64,000 nt of DNA, from assembly GCF_000243215.1 (NCBI RefSeq), contig NZ_JH594596.1, positions 2,221,453 through 2,285,452 of the forward strand. Reading direction: 5' to 3'. The notes beneath the pieces are model-generated. The model searched no databases. It saw only the letters and a program-made list of their open reading frames with translations, and was not told where the DNA came from. Below, one piece after another: positions 36,754 to 44,587 of the stretch (positions are counted from its first letter, which is position 1; the number at the start of each line of letters is the position of its first letter). Source of the DNA: Odoribacter laneus YIT 12061. GTDB taxonomy: Bacteria > Bacteroidota > Bacteroidia > Bacteroidales > Marinifilaceae. The position numbers and the translations under genes are program-made.

Positions 36754-36785
36754 CCTTGTTTTTTACGTGGTTCATCAAGCACACG
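36754..36785 (-). promoter_or_regulatory. Candidate preQ1-I riboswitch before yhhQ
   Basis: Read leftward: P1 CGTG (36782-36785), two bases, P2 CTTG (36776-36779), loop ATGAAC, P1' CACG (36766-36769), A-rich linker TAAAAAA, P2' CAAG (36755-36758) and G. This is the compact H-type pseudoknot of preQ1-I aptamers, with the A-rich tail, AACC before P1', and a final AAGG that is also the ribosome-binding site. Ligand binding would hide that site and lower translation of the transporter. The helices are short, so confidence is moderate; the gene identity supports it. Confidence 0.65.
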
Positions 36786-36869
36786 GAGAGACAATGCGTC
36801 CCTCAAATGAGGCCCCAAAAATAGAAGTTTTTAATGAATCTGCAAAAAGTTGAGAACATTTAAATATTC

Positions 36870-38252
36870 CTATTCATCCAAGGGACGTCCGTTGTAAAAA
36901 TCGAGAATTTTAGTTCTGAAAATAAAATCGTACTTTGCCTGAGCGGCTTCCGACAGAGACTTCGCTAAACGAGTTTTAGCATCATTAAACTGATAGCTGG
37001 TAGAACGTCCCGCATTGTATTTTTGCTCTTCATACCGGAAAGCTGTCCGGGAAGCTTCCACGGATTTTTCTGAAGAAAGATATTTTTCATGAGCGGCCAC
37101 GGCATTGTAATAGGCCTGCTGGATCTCTTTATACAAATTCTGGCGCATATTTTCTAACATTAATTCCTGATTTTCAATCGAAATCCGGGCCGAACGAACC
37201 TGGTTACGGGTAGACATGCGATTGAAAATCGGTATGCTCAAATTTAAGCCTACCGATTCACTCCCATTTCGGCTTAACTGAGTGGAAAAAGAAGGATTAC
37301 TCCCCCCCTCTCCTAAATTATAAGTATGGTAATAACTATTACTATAGGAGGCTCCCAAAGACAGCTGAGGATAATAGGCAGATTTTGCGATTTTCAAATT
37401 TTTCTCACTGCTTCGCAAACGAAATTCCGCAGCCATTACTGCAGGACGGTTTTTCACAGAGGCTGTAAAGACAGACTCCGGAGTCATCAAATGAACGATT
37501 TGCTCAATAAGGATATGCTCGATATCCGGCATTTCGATCTCAAATCCTTCTACTGTTTCCAGATTCAACAATTGACTCAAATCAAGTAAAGATAACTTTA
37601 AGGTATTCTGTGCCTGCGTTTTATTTAATTCTTCCTTGGCCAAAGAAGCTCTCGCATCAAATAATTCCGACTCTGGAACCTTCCCTCCCCTCACCAATAT
37701 TTCAGTCCTCTCTACCTGTTCCCGATTCAGCCGGACTTGTTCTTCTGCAATCCGATACAATTCATGATTGAAAAGTACCTGTAAAAAATAAGAGGTTATA
37801 TTCAGGGACAAATCTTCTTTGGCACGATCCAATTCTGCAATAGCAGCTTGTAAATTCAATTTTTCCATCTGGATTTGATGGTGGACACGAAATCCGGAAA
37901 AAACCGGAACGCGGGTGTTGATGTCCAAAGAACTGGACGACTGGCTTTGATCCTGATAAGTTCCGTCCCGTCCCGGTCCCCTCCCGAAATAAAAGTTCTG
38001 CCCCAGACCGGCATTTAAATCCGGCAAACGACTGTATTGGGCTGTATTGACATTTAATTCTTGATTCCTCTTTTCCAAGACCCTTTGCCGAACCTCAATA
38101 TTATGCTCGATGGCATAATCGATACATTCTTTTAAAGTCCAAACACGCGAGGCAGGAGAAGGAGCCGTTTGTGCTGTTTCTGCCATTTGTCCGGAAACTG
38201 TCAGGCAAGCTCCTATACAAAACCCAAGCAGCCCACTATATTTTCTTATCAT
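36870..38252 (-). CDS. TolC-like outer-membrane efflux protein
   Basis: This 460-residue protein has a signal peptide (to about residue 21, LTVSGQ) and two outer-membrane-efflux-protein repeats built of long helices and short strands: LKECIDYAIEHNIEVRQR at the front and SLNLSIPIFNRMSTRNQVRSARI in the second half (a typical YPQLSLGASYSNSYY strand precedes it). It would form the trimeric exit duct for the MacAB-like exporter encoded directly upstream. It is last in the five-gene leftward operon, 28 nt after the adaptor gene. It has no lipobox, unlike the NodT-type channel at 52034-53425. Confidence 0.88.
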   Translation of the reverse strand: MIRKYSGLLGFCIGACLTVSGQMAETAQTAPSPASRVWTLKECIDYAIEHNIEVRQRVLEKRNQELNVNTAQYSRLPDLNAGLGQNFYFGRGPGRDGTYQDQSQSSSSLDINTRVPVFSGFRVHHQIQMEKLNLQAAIAELDRAKEDLSLNITSYFLQVLFNHELYRIAEEQVRLNREQVERTEILVRGGKVPESELFDARASLAKEELNKTQAQNTLKLSLLDLSQLLNLETVEGFEIEMPDIEHILIEQIVHLMTPESVFTASVKNRPAVMAAEFRLRSSEKNLKIAKSAYYPQLSLGASYSNSYYHTYNLGEGGSNPSFSTQLSRNGSESVGLNLSIPIFNRMSTRNQVRSARISIENQELMLENMRQNLYKEIQQAYYNAVAAHEKYLSSEKSVEASRTAFRYEEQKYNAGRSTSYQFNDAKTRLAKSLSEAAQAKYDFIFRTKILDFYNGRPLDE

Positions 38253-38280
38253 AAATACGAATTGTTAATTTACACCCTCA

Positions 38281-39381
38281 TTATTGTTTCACAATTTTAC
38301 CTCCTCTGATCTTATCCGATGTGGTCAGCCCCTCTTTTACCTGTATATTAATCCCGTCAGACAACCCTAACTTCACATAACGGCGTTGTAGTTCCAGCTC
38401 CGGTTCTTCTGCCGTCACAACCTGCACAAAAGTCGAATCCTGCTGAAACTCTACCGTACTTTCAGGTATAGTCAACACCTCCTGACAACGATCCAATATA
38501 ATTTCCGCATTCGCACTATAACCAGCCCTCACAAATACAGAATCCGGCACTTCTGCTGCCGCCTTTATTTCAAATAAAATCGCGCCATTCTCCTCTATAC
38601 TTTTGGGAGAAATATATTCTAATATCGCATTGAATTTCATATCCTGCAATGCGCCTATCGTCAAAGTAAGCGGCATACCTTCTTTGATACGTCCTACTTC
38701 CGTCTCGTCGATCTTCCCTTTAAAAATCATATCGCTCATATCAGCAATAGTAGCTATGGTCGTACCGTCGTTAAAATTATTAGACTGAATAACGGAATTC
38801 CCGACTTTTATCGGTACATCCAGTATCATACCGGTAATCGTAGCCCGAATTTGAGTATTACTGAATTGAGAAGACCGCTTTGCAATTCCGTCCCGGACGA
38901 TTTCCAGATTATCCTGTGCATTTTGTAATTCCTCTTTTGCCCGCATCCATTCTGTCTCTGCCCGCTCAAATTCTTCACTAGCAATGACTTTCCCTTTATA
39001 CAATTCTTTGGTTCTATCGTATTCTTTCTGCGTTTGCCTTAAATTAATCTGAGCCACATTTACCCGGGATTCTGCTGCACTCAACGTGCCCATTTCCGGA
39101 ATGACTTTCACCTTTGCCAATACTTCTCCGGCCTTTACAGACTGTCCGGCTTCTTTACATACTTCCGATACAATCCCCGAAATCTGAGGTTTTATCAACA
39201 CCTCATCCCGAGGTTCCACCTTGCCCGTAGCTACCGTCTTCTTTTCTATGGTTCCCACAACCGGCGTTACAATCTGATATTCAACCTTCACCGGACGGGA
39301 CTTTTTCCATAGAAAAACAAAAGTCCAGATCAATACAAACACAAACAATCCAATAAAAATAAATTTGGTGTACTTTTTCAT
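38281..39381 (-). CDS. Periplasmic adaptor (membrane-fusion) protein, MacA-like
   Basis: This is a 366-residue adaptor with an N-terminal membrane anchor (about residues 6-26, FIFIGLFVFVLIWTFVFLW). A split lipoyl/barrel-sandwich domain (VEPRDEVLIKPQISGIVSEVCKEAGQSVKAGEVLAKV and later GMILDVPIKVGNSVIQSN) flanks a coiled-coil hairpin (about 95-170, ESRVNVAQINLRQTQKEYDRTKELYKGKVIASEEFERAETEWM). It joins the ABC permeases to the TolC-like duct. Gene order ATPase, permease, permease, adaptor, channel makes a complete export machine. Confidence 0.88.
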   Translation of the reverse strand: MKKYTKFIFIGLFVFVLIWTFVFLWKKSRPVKVEYQIVTPVVGTIEKKTVATGKVEPRDEVLIKPQISGIVSEVCKEAGQSVKAGEVLAKVKVIPEMGTLSAAESRVNVAQINLRQTQKEYDRTKELYKGKVIASEEFERAETEWMRAKEELQNAQDNLEIVRDGIAKRSSQFSNTQIRATITGMILDVPIKVGNSVIQSNNFNDGTTIATIADMSDMIFKGKIDETEVGRIKEGMPLTLTIGALQDMKFNAILEYISPKSIEENGAILFEIKAAAEVPDSVFVRAGYSANAEIILDRCQEVLTIPESTVEFQQDSTFVQVVTAEEPELELQRRYVKLGLSDGINIQVKEGLTTSDKIRGGKIVKQ

Positions 39382-39429
39382 ATCTATTTTATTAATTTTC
39401 TATAATCTCTATCTTATTTCCGCTTCCCT

Positions 39430-40683
39430 TTATTCTTCGCGTATCGCATCGATGGCCTTCACTTGTAAAGCACGCCAAGCCGGGATTATTCCCGCCATTA
39501 CCCCACTCAACAACAATACAAAAGCTGCCAGAATAGCCATGGAAAAGGGAATCTGGGGATGCCGGAAAAAAGTATCCCGAGCTACGCTTCCCAACGCATT
39601 ATCTACCAACGACAAAATACCCACTCCGCAAGCTAATCCCCAAAATCCGGCTAAAGCCGTCAAAACCAAACTTTCGTACATAATCTGCATCAGAATTGAT
39701 TTCGGTTTTGCGCCCAAAGCCCGGCGAATACCGATTTCCCGTGTCCGTTCCCTCACCGTTACCATCATGATATTACTCACCCCCACCACACCAGCCAACA
39801 AAGTTCCCAAGCCCACAATCCAAATCAAAATACTGATCCCTAAAAACAACATTTTAAACATACGGAATTGTTTCTCTACATTCATGCTTTGTATCGCCAT
39901 CGGATCGGTAGGAGAAATGGAATGACGGGCCTTCAACAAACCCGATATTTTTTCTTCCAGCTTTCCTATCCGGACATCCTCAACAGCGGTCAATGCAATA
40001 CAATCCAATTCACCTCCCCGGTTATAGGTTTGCTGCATCACCGTAAAAGGCAAGATGATACTTTCTTTCGGATCTCCACCGATATTGACCTGCGTTATCG
40101 GTTCATTTACTCCGATCACCCGATAGTATATGCCTCCCACTTTCAACAAATGCCCCAACGGATTCTCCCCCTTTGTAAACATTTCCTCATAGACCTTCTT
40201 CCCGATCACACATACTTTTCTTCTATCCCTTATGTCGATTTCGTTCAAATAACGCCCATACAGCATACTCTGCGGTTCAATAAAGTTATACTCGGGATTC
40301 AATCCCTTGACATAATAAGCTCCGTATTTATCCCCCCTTACGACATTATTATCCTCCTTCCACTGGAATATAACCGGAGAAATATATTTCAATTCCGGTA
40401 TATACGCCCGCAACATATCCATATCTTCATTCCGGAACTGCCACCTGCGTCCTTTCCGGAATCCCTTATAAGCTTCCGTCGTCACATTGGTGAAAAAGTA
40501 AGCGGAATTTTCTGCAAATCCTTCTACACCGGACTTCACACCGTTCTCCAGCCCATAACCGGCTCCCGACATAACGACCAACATAAATATTCCCCAAAAC
40601 ACTCCAAATGCGGTCAAAACACTCCGCATCTTATTCCGCGTTATGGTAATCCATATTTCATGCCAACGATCCAGATCAAACAT
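39430..40683 (-). CDS. MacB-like ABC transporter permease (second of two)
   Basis: This 417-residue permease has one N-terminal helix (LTAFGVFWGIFMLVVMSGAGYGLENG), a large periplasmic MacB_PCD domain (about 45-265) and three C-terminal helices. The FtsX-like core GVVGVSNIMMVTVRERTREIGIRRALGAKPKSI is the coupling helix toward the ATPase. The nucleotide-binding domain is a separate gene (42040-42717). It is homologous to the neighbouring permease (40727-41974), so the complex is probably a heterodimer. It may export a peptide, lipid or siderophore-like compound or move lipoproteins; substrate unknown. Confidence 0.88.
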   Translation of the reverse strand: MFDLDRWHEIWITITRNKMRSVLTAFGVFWGIFMLVVMSGAGYGLENGVKSGVEGFAENSAYFFTNVTTEAYKGFRKGRRWQFRNEDMDMLRAYIPELKYISPVIFQWKEDNNVVRGDKYGAYYVKGLNPEYNFIEPQSMLYGRYLNEIDIRDRRKVCVIGKKVYEEMFTKGENPLGHLLKVGGIYYRVIGVNEPITQVNIGGDPKESIILPFTVMQQTYNRGGELDCIALTAVEDVRIGKLEEKISGLLKARHSISPTDPMAIQSMNVEKQFRMFKMLFLGISILIWIVGLGTLLAGVVGVSNIMMVTVRERTREIGIRRALGAKPKSILMQIMYESLVLTALAGFWGLACGVGILSLVDNALGSVARDTFFRHPQIPFSMAILAAFVLLLSGVMAGIIPAWRALQVKAIDAIREE

Positions 40684-40726
40684 CTTCTGCTAAACTTTTT
40701 GTTTATTAAATTCGATTCTCTTTTCC

Positions 40727-41974
40727 TTACTCATACCGTAAAGCTTCTATCGGTTTTATATGAACAGCTTTGCGGGCAGGAAAATATCCCGCTAAGATTC
40801 CGGCAACAATTAATACAACTGTAGCTGAAATCACAATGGGCAAATCGACAGTAGGATTTCTAAAAATATTCATCTCCTCTGTAGAACCTGCATCCGCCAT
40901 AACATTATTCACCAATTCCGTCAAACCGACTCCCGCAACCATACCGATATAACCAAAAAAACCGGTAATCAGTAAAGCTTCCAAAATAATCAATTTCAAT
41001 ATGGAAAAAGGTGTCGCTCCCAAAGCCTTACGTATGCCAAATTCCTTGGTTCTCTCTTTCACTGTAATCAACATTATATTACTGATCCCTACAATACCGG
41101 CAATCAAAGTTCCGATTCCAATAATCCATACAAAAAGATTAATCCCCTTGAATATACCCATGGTTTGCATATAATTTTTCAATTTATTCCAAACCCATAC
41201 GGCCTGACGATCCTGTATATCAAAAGTATGCTTCTGTCCCAATTTTGCCCTTAACTCGGTATCAAATGCTTCATTTTCCTCTGTCGTAGATAACCCCTCT
41301 ACCATAAAATTAATATTTCGGTACCCTTCTGCCGGATTGTATATCCGCTGAGCTGTACTTAAAGGTACATAAACATCCGGTAATTGATCCCGGTCTTCTC
41401 CCTCATAAATTCCAATCACCTGATAGGCAACTCCATCGACAACCAAATATTTCCCAAGCGCTGCTTCCTCCCGGAACAAACCTTTGGCCGTCTTTTTGTG
41501 AATAACAATTACCTTACGCGCCTGTTGCATGTCTACTTCATTGATAAAACGTCCATTCCCCGCCTCCACCACAACGTTATCGATCTCTGCAAAATCAGGC
41601 TCCACTCCCCTTACCGTATTATTTCCATACTCCTTTCCATAAGAAATAACCGGATTCCAATGTATAATACTGGCAGAAAAGTAAGAGATAAAAGGAAATT
41701 CCCGCTTCAAATATCCTTTTTCCGTTTCGTCAAATTTTATAAGTCGTCCTTTTTGTAATCCTTTATAGGGCATACTGGTTTGCCCGGGCCAGATATAAAC
41801 CGAATTTTTTGCCGCGTTTCCGAAACTCACAGAAACCCCATTTTTCAATCCGTTCCCCGCACCCAACAATAGTATTAACATAAATATCCCCCAAGCCATA
41901 GAAAAACCGGTCAAAAAAGTCCGGAGCTTATTTTTTCGGATGGTACTAAATATTTCCTGCCAGATATCAAACAT
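40727..41974 (-). CDS. MacB-like ABC transporter permease (first of two)
   Basis: At 415 residues it has the same topology as its paralogue downstream: first helix GFSMAWGIFMLILLLGAGNGL, a periplasmic domain with MPYKGLQKGR and a VRGVEPDFAEID strand, and three C-terminal helices with IAGIVGISNIMLITVKERTKEFGIRKALGATPFSI. Both copies begin with a nearly identical IW(Q)EI..TI.KNK.RT motif, evidence of gene duplication. It is placed between the ATPase gene (65 nt upstream) and the second permease (43 nt downstream). Confidence 0.88.
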   Translation of the reverse strand: MFDIWQEIFSTIRKNKLRTFLTGFSMAWGIFMLILLLGAGNGLKNGVSVSFGNAAKNSVYIWPGQTSMPYKGLQKGRLIKFDETEKGYLKREFPFISYFSASIIHWNPVISYGKEYGNNTVRGVEPDFAEIDNVVVEAGNGRFINEVDMQQARKVIVIHKKTAKGLFREEAALGKYLVVDGVAYQVIGIYEGEDRDQLPDVYVPLSTAQRIYNPAEGYRNINFMVEGLSTTEENEAFDTELRAKLGQKHTFDIQDRQAVWVWNKLKNYMQTMGIFKGINLFVWIIGIGTLIAGIVGISNIMLITVKERTKEFGIRKALGATPFSILKLIILEALLITGFFGYIGMVAGVGLTELVNNVMADAGSTEEMNIFRNPTVDLPIVISATVVLIVAGILAGYFPARKAVHIKPIEALRYE

Positions 41975-42039
41975 GTCCTCTAAAACTTTAAATGAGCATT
42001 GAGAAAAATATAACCGCTAAAAATTCATCCCCACTCCTG

Positions 42040-42717
42040 CTAACGGCTATTTACCTCTATCGAACCGATAAGCCCGTCCTTTATATGAATAATCTTCCTG
42101 GTCCTTGCCGCTACATCAGGGGCATGAGTAACAATAATCATTGTCATCCCGTTCCGGTTAACTTCCTGCAAAATATTCATCACTTCTATGGAAGTCGTAC
42201 TGTCTAAAGCCCCCGTCGGCTCATCAGCTAAAATGAGCTGAGGACTGGCCACCAAAGCCCGGGCTATCGCTACCCGTTGCTTCTGTCCTCCCGATAATTC
42301 GTTCGGCATATGCAATGCCCACTCATTCAATCCTAATCGCTCTAAATATTCCATAGCCATTAAATTCCGCTTTTTCCGGGATATTCCCTGATAATAAAGC
42401 GGAAGTGCTACATTTTCCAATGCATTTTTAAAAGAAATCAGATTGAAAGACTGAAAGACAAAACCGATCATTTTATTCCGGTATTCCGCAGCTTGCGTTT
42501 CGGAAAGATTTTTGATTAAGGTCCCGTTCAGGTAATAATTTCCCGTATCATAATTATCCAGGATTCCCAATATATTCAGAAGAGTAGATTTACCAGAGCC
42601 TGAAGCTCCCATAATAGAAACAAATTCTCCTTTTTCAATCGTTAAATCAATCCCCTTTAATACATGCAGAGGAGCCCCATTATTATAAGTTTTGTTGATA
42701 TTCTCCAAATGTATCAT
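42040..42717 (-). CDS. ABC transporter ATPase, MacB/LolD type
   Basis: This is a 225-residue nucleotide-binding subunit. Walker A is GASGSGKST (about residue 35), the Q-loop lies in FVFQSFNLI, the signature is LSGGQKQR, Walker B is LILADEPTGALD and the H-switch is IIVTHAPDVA. LDNYDTGNYYLNGT and the short spacing are typical for the LolD/MacB subfamily. It is the first gene of the exporter operon. It powers the two MacB-like permeases that follow. Confidence 0.95.
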   Translation of the reverse strand: MIHLENINKTYNNGAPLHVLKGIDLTIEKGEFVSIMGASGSGKSTLLNILGILDNYDTGNYYLNGTLIKNLSETQAAEYRNKMIGFVFQSFNLISFKNALENVALPLYYQGISRKKRNLMAMEYLERLGLNEWALHMPNELSGGQKQRVAIARALVASPQLILADEPTGALDSTTSIEVMNILQEVNRNGMTMIIVTHAPDVAARTRKIIHIKDGLIGSIEVNSR

Positions 42718-42977
42718 GTATCTCAGTTTTATGCAAATCCTTCATGGTAAAATCTTAAAAGTTCCCCTTTGCCCCCCTATTCAAATTAATGTCATTCCCT
42801 CCATTGAAACGTTACTAACATTTATTTTGTAAACTCATAACATTTCTTAGACGCTCAAATATAGACAAACGTTACATATACTGTTTAAAAAAAATAATAA
42901 AGATTGAATAAATTATACTTAAAAAAGGAGAAAAGAATATTCATTTGACCAAAAGAATTCATCCTCTGAAAAACAGT
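42718..42977. promoter_or_regulatory. Upstream region of the exporter operon with a repeated AAACGTTAC site
   Basis: No gene is present. On the minus strand TATATTTG (42856-42863) is a perfect -7 element giving a leader of about 130 nt before 42717. The 9-bp AAACGTTAC occurs twice in direct orientation (42807-42815 and 42867-42875), exactly 60 bp apart and on both sides of that -7 element; both are possible regulator sites. Confidence 0.5.
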
Positions 42978-43826
42978 TCACCTCTGGGGAATAGAATCAA
43001 AATAAAAAGGTATGAATAAAATGGTAGAATCAGTAGTTCCGGTATAAGTCCACCTCGGGCCATTTTCTAATAAACGGATAGCTTCCCGGTTGCAAGAATT
43101 CGTTATCCATTGGACGACCCTAATCCCGGAAGGCCGTCCGTATCGATTCACTACAAAAGAAAGTTTTATTTCCCCTTCCAGTCCTGCCCGTTTGGCGTCT
43201 TCCGGATAAATCAGAGAGTCCTGGACATAACGTTCAAAAGCTTCGATCCCTCCTACGGGCATCGGTCCTATTTTTCCCTTATTTTCCACCCGCACTCCTC
43301 CTTTCTCCTTTACTCCACCCACCCGGGCAAGCTGCTTCCGGAATTTTAACTCAGCATTGGGCTTTGCAGTATCTTTTTCCGGAAGGTCTGCTTCTGAAGA
43401 ATCAGAAAGCGTTTGTACAACCGCATCCTCAACCGCCTCCGTTTTCAGATCTTGTTTCCGGTCGCGCCTTGCCAAATGCAAAATATTTACAGTATCCCTT
43501 TTCTCCACTGCCGCATATTGAGTCGACATCACTTTTTCCCGAGATTCCTTTTCCCAGAAAAAAAGCCCCAGAGTAATAAATACAAGGAAAATTGCAGCAA
43601 TACCTGCACTCAAACGAATTATTCTTTTCTTACGGGGATATACCCGGTATTCTACTCGTTTAGATAAGTTTTCAATTATTTTTAACGGATCTTCTTTCGC
43701 TTCTCCCAATCCTTCCAAGGCTTCATACAAAAAAGGGTCGGACAAAGCCTCTCTCTCCAGAGAGTTAGCAGCCTTGCCTCTCTGTTTGCTACGCAAATAC
43801 TCCGCTAAATCTTCCCCGTACTTCAT
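42978..43826 (-). CDS. Anti-sigma-like / TonB C-terminal hybrid membrane protein
   Basis: In this 282-residue protein the cytoplasmic N-terminus (EDLAEYLRSKQRGKAANSLEREALSDPFLYEALEGL) is the pattern often seen in Bacteroidetes proteins downstream of ECF sigma factors. One membrane helix follows (about 68-88, LSAGIAAIFLVFITLGLFFW), then a 100-residue linker rich in charged residues, and a TonB C-terminal domain (about 195-282, FERYVQDSLIYPEDAKRAGLEGEIKLSFVVNRYG). It could hold the sigma factor at one end and touch a TonB-dependent receptor plug or other periplasmic partner at the other. The gene lies 85 nt after the sigma gene (43912-44478). Confidence 0.8.
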   Translation of the reverse strand: MKYGEDLAEYLRSKQRGKAANSLEREALSDPFLYEALEGLGEAKEDPLKIIENLSKRVEYRVYPRKKRIIRLSAGIAAIFLVFITLGLFFWEKESREKVMSTQYAAVEKRDTVNILHLARRDRKQDLKTEAVEDAVVQTLSDSSEADLPEKDTAKPNAELKFRKQLARVGGVKEKGGVRVENKGKIGPMPVGGIEAFERYVQDSLIYPEDAKRAGLEGEIKLSFVVNRYGRPSGIRVVQWITNSCNREAIRLLENGPRWTYTGTTDSTILFIPFYFDSIPQR

Positions 43827-43911
43827 CGGTTTACAATTTTCTTTTTACCGGCCACAAACCTTTCCCTTCCCTAAACTTTTTCTTCTGTATGCTAAAGCAA
43901 AGGAAAATTTC

Positions 43912-44478
43912 TTAAGCGATCACCCCCTTCTTTTGCATACACAATTTCAAATTACGTTTTCCGTTCTGTATAAAACTCTTTATCATTTTTAAAGAAAATC
44001 CCGTTGCTTCTTCTATTTCCTTATAAGAACGGTCTTCCATAAAAAAACGATAAATGCTAATCCGCTGTTTTTCCGGCAAAGACTCTATACATTTTAATAA
44101 TACTTTTTCTTTCTGATCTTCTTCCCTGATATCCTCAAGATTAAAATCATCGCAAAATTCCATAAAATTTTCGTCTAAAGTAAGGATAGGATTTAAAGAA
44201 CGTTTTCGAAGCTTCATCAGACAATAGTTCCTTACACATACATATAACCAAGGCCTGAAAAGACGGATGTCGTTCACCTGAACTTTAGTCAAAAGTTCCT
44301 CAAAAATATCCATTACAGCATCCTGAGCATCCTCGCTGTATTTGAAATACTTTAACGCCACCCCATACACCAAAGGTATATAGCGCTTATAAAGTTCAGC
44401 CAATTGTTCGGATTTATGACTCTCCCGATAATGGGCTAACAACTCCTCGTCACTGATATTTCCAGGTACTGCTTTCAA
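43912..44478 (-). CDS. ECF RNA polymerase sigma factor
   Basis: This is an intact 188-residue sigma factor. Region 2 covers about 25-90 (YGVALKYFKYSEDAQDAVMDIFEELL ... FRPWLYVCVRNYCLMKLRK) and region 4 about 120-180 (LKCIESLPEKQRISIYRFFMEDRSYKEIEEATGFSLKMIKSFIQNGKRNL). It directs transcription of a small regulon in response to an envelope or surface signal. The downstream gene codes for a membrane protein with an anti-sigma-like N-terminus, its likely controller. It is a contrast to the broken sigma gene at 1.3-3.0 kb. Confidence 0.93.
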   Translation of the reverse strand: MKAVPGNISDEELLAHYRESHKSEQLAELYKRYIPLVYGVALKYFKYSEDAQDAVMDIFEELLTKVQVNDIRLFRPWLYVCVRNYCLMKLRKRSLNPILTLDENFMEFCDDFNLEDIREEDQKEKVLLKCIESLPEKQRISIYRFFMEDRSYKEIEEATGFSLKMIKSFIQNGKRNLKLCMQKKGVIA

Positions 44479-44587
44479 ATATAATCTGTAAGGTATTTTA
44501 CAAAGATGATTTTTTTAATAAAATAATGCAACATTTTTCCCGGAAAAGTTCAAATGTTGGAAAAGTTTTCCCTTCAAATGCAGAAAT

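Noticed and set aside
39868-40824. Long plus-strand open frame (318 codons) opposite the ABC permeases
   Set aside because: It is the antisense of a clear MacB-like gene, with Bacteroidetes codon use only on the minus strand and no domain.
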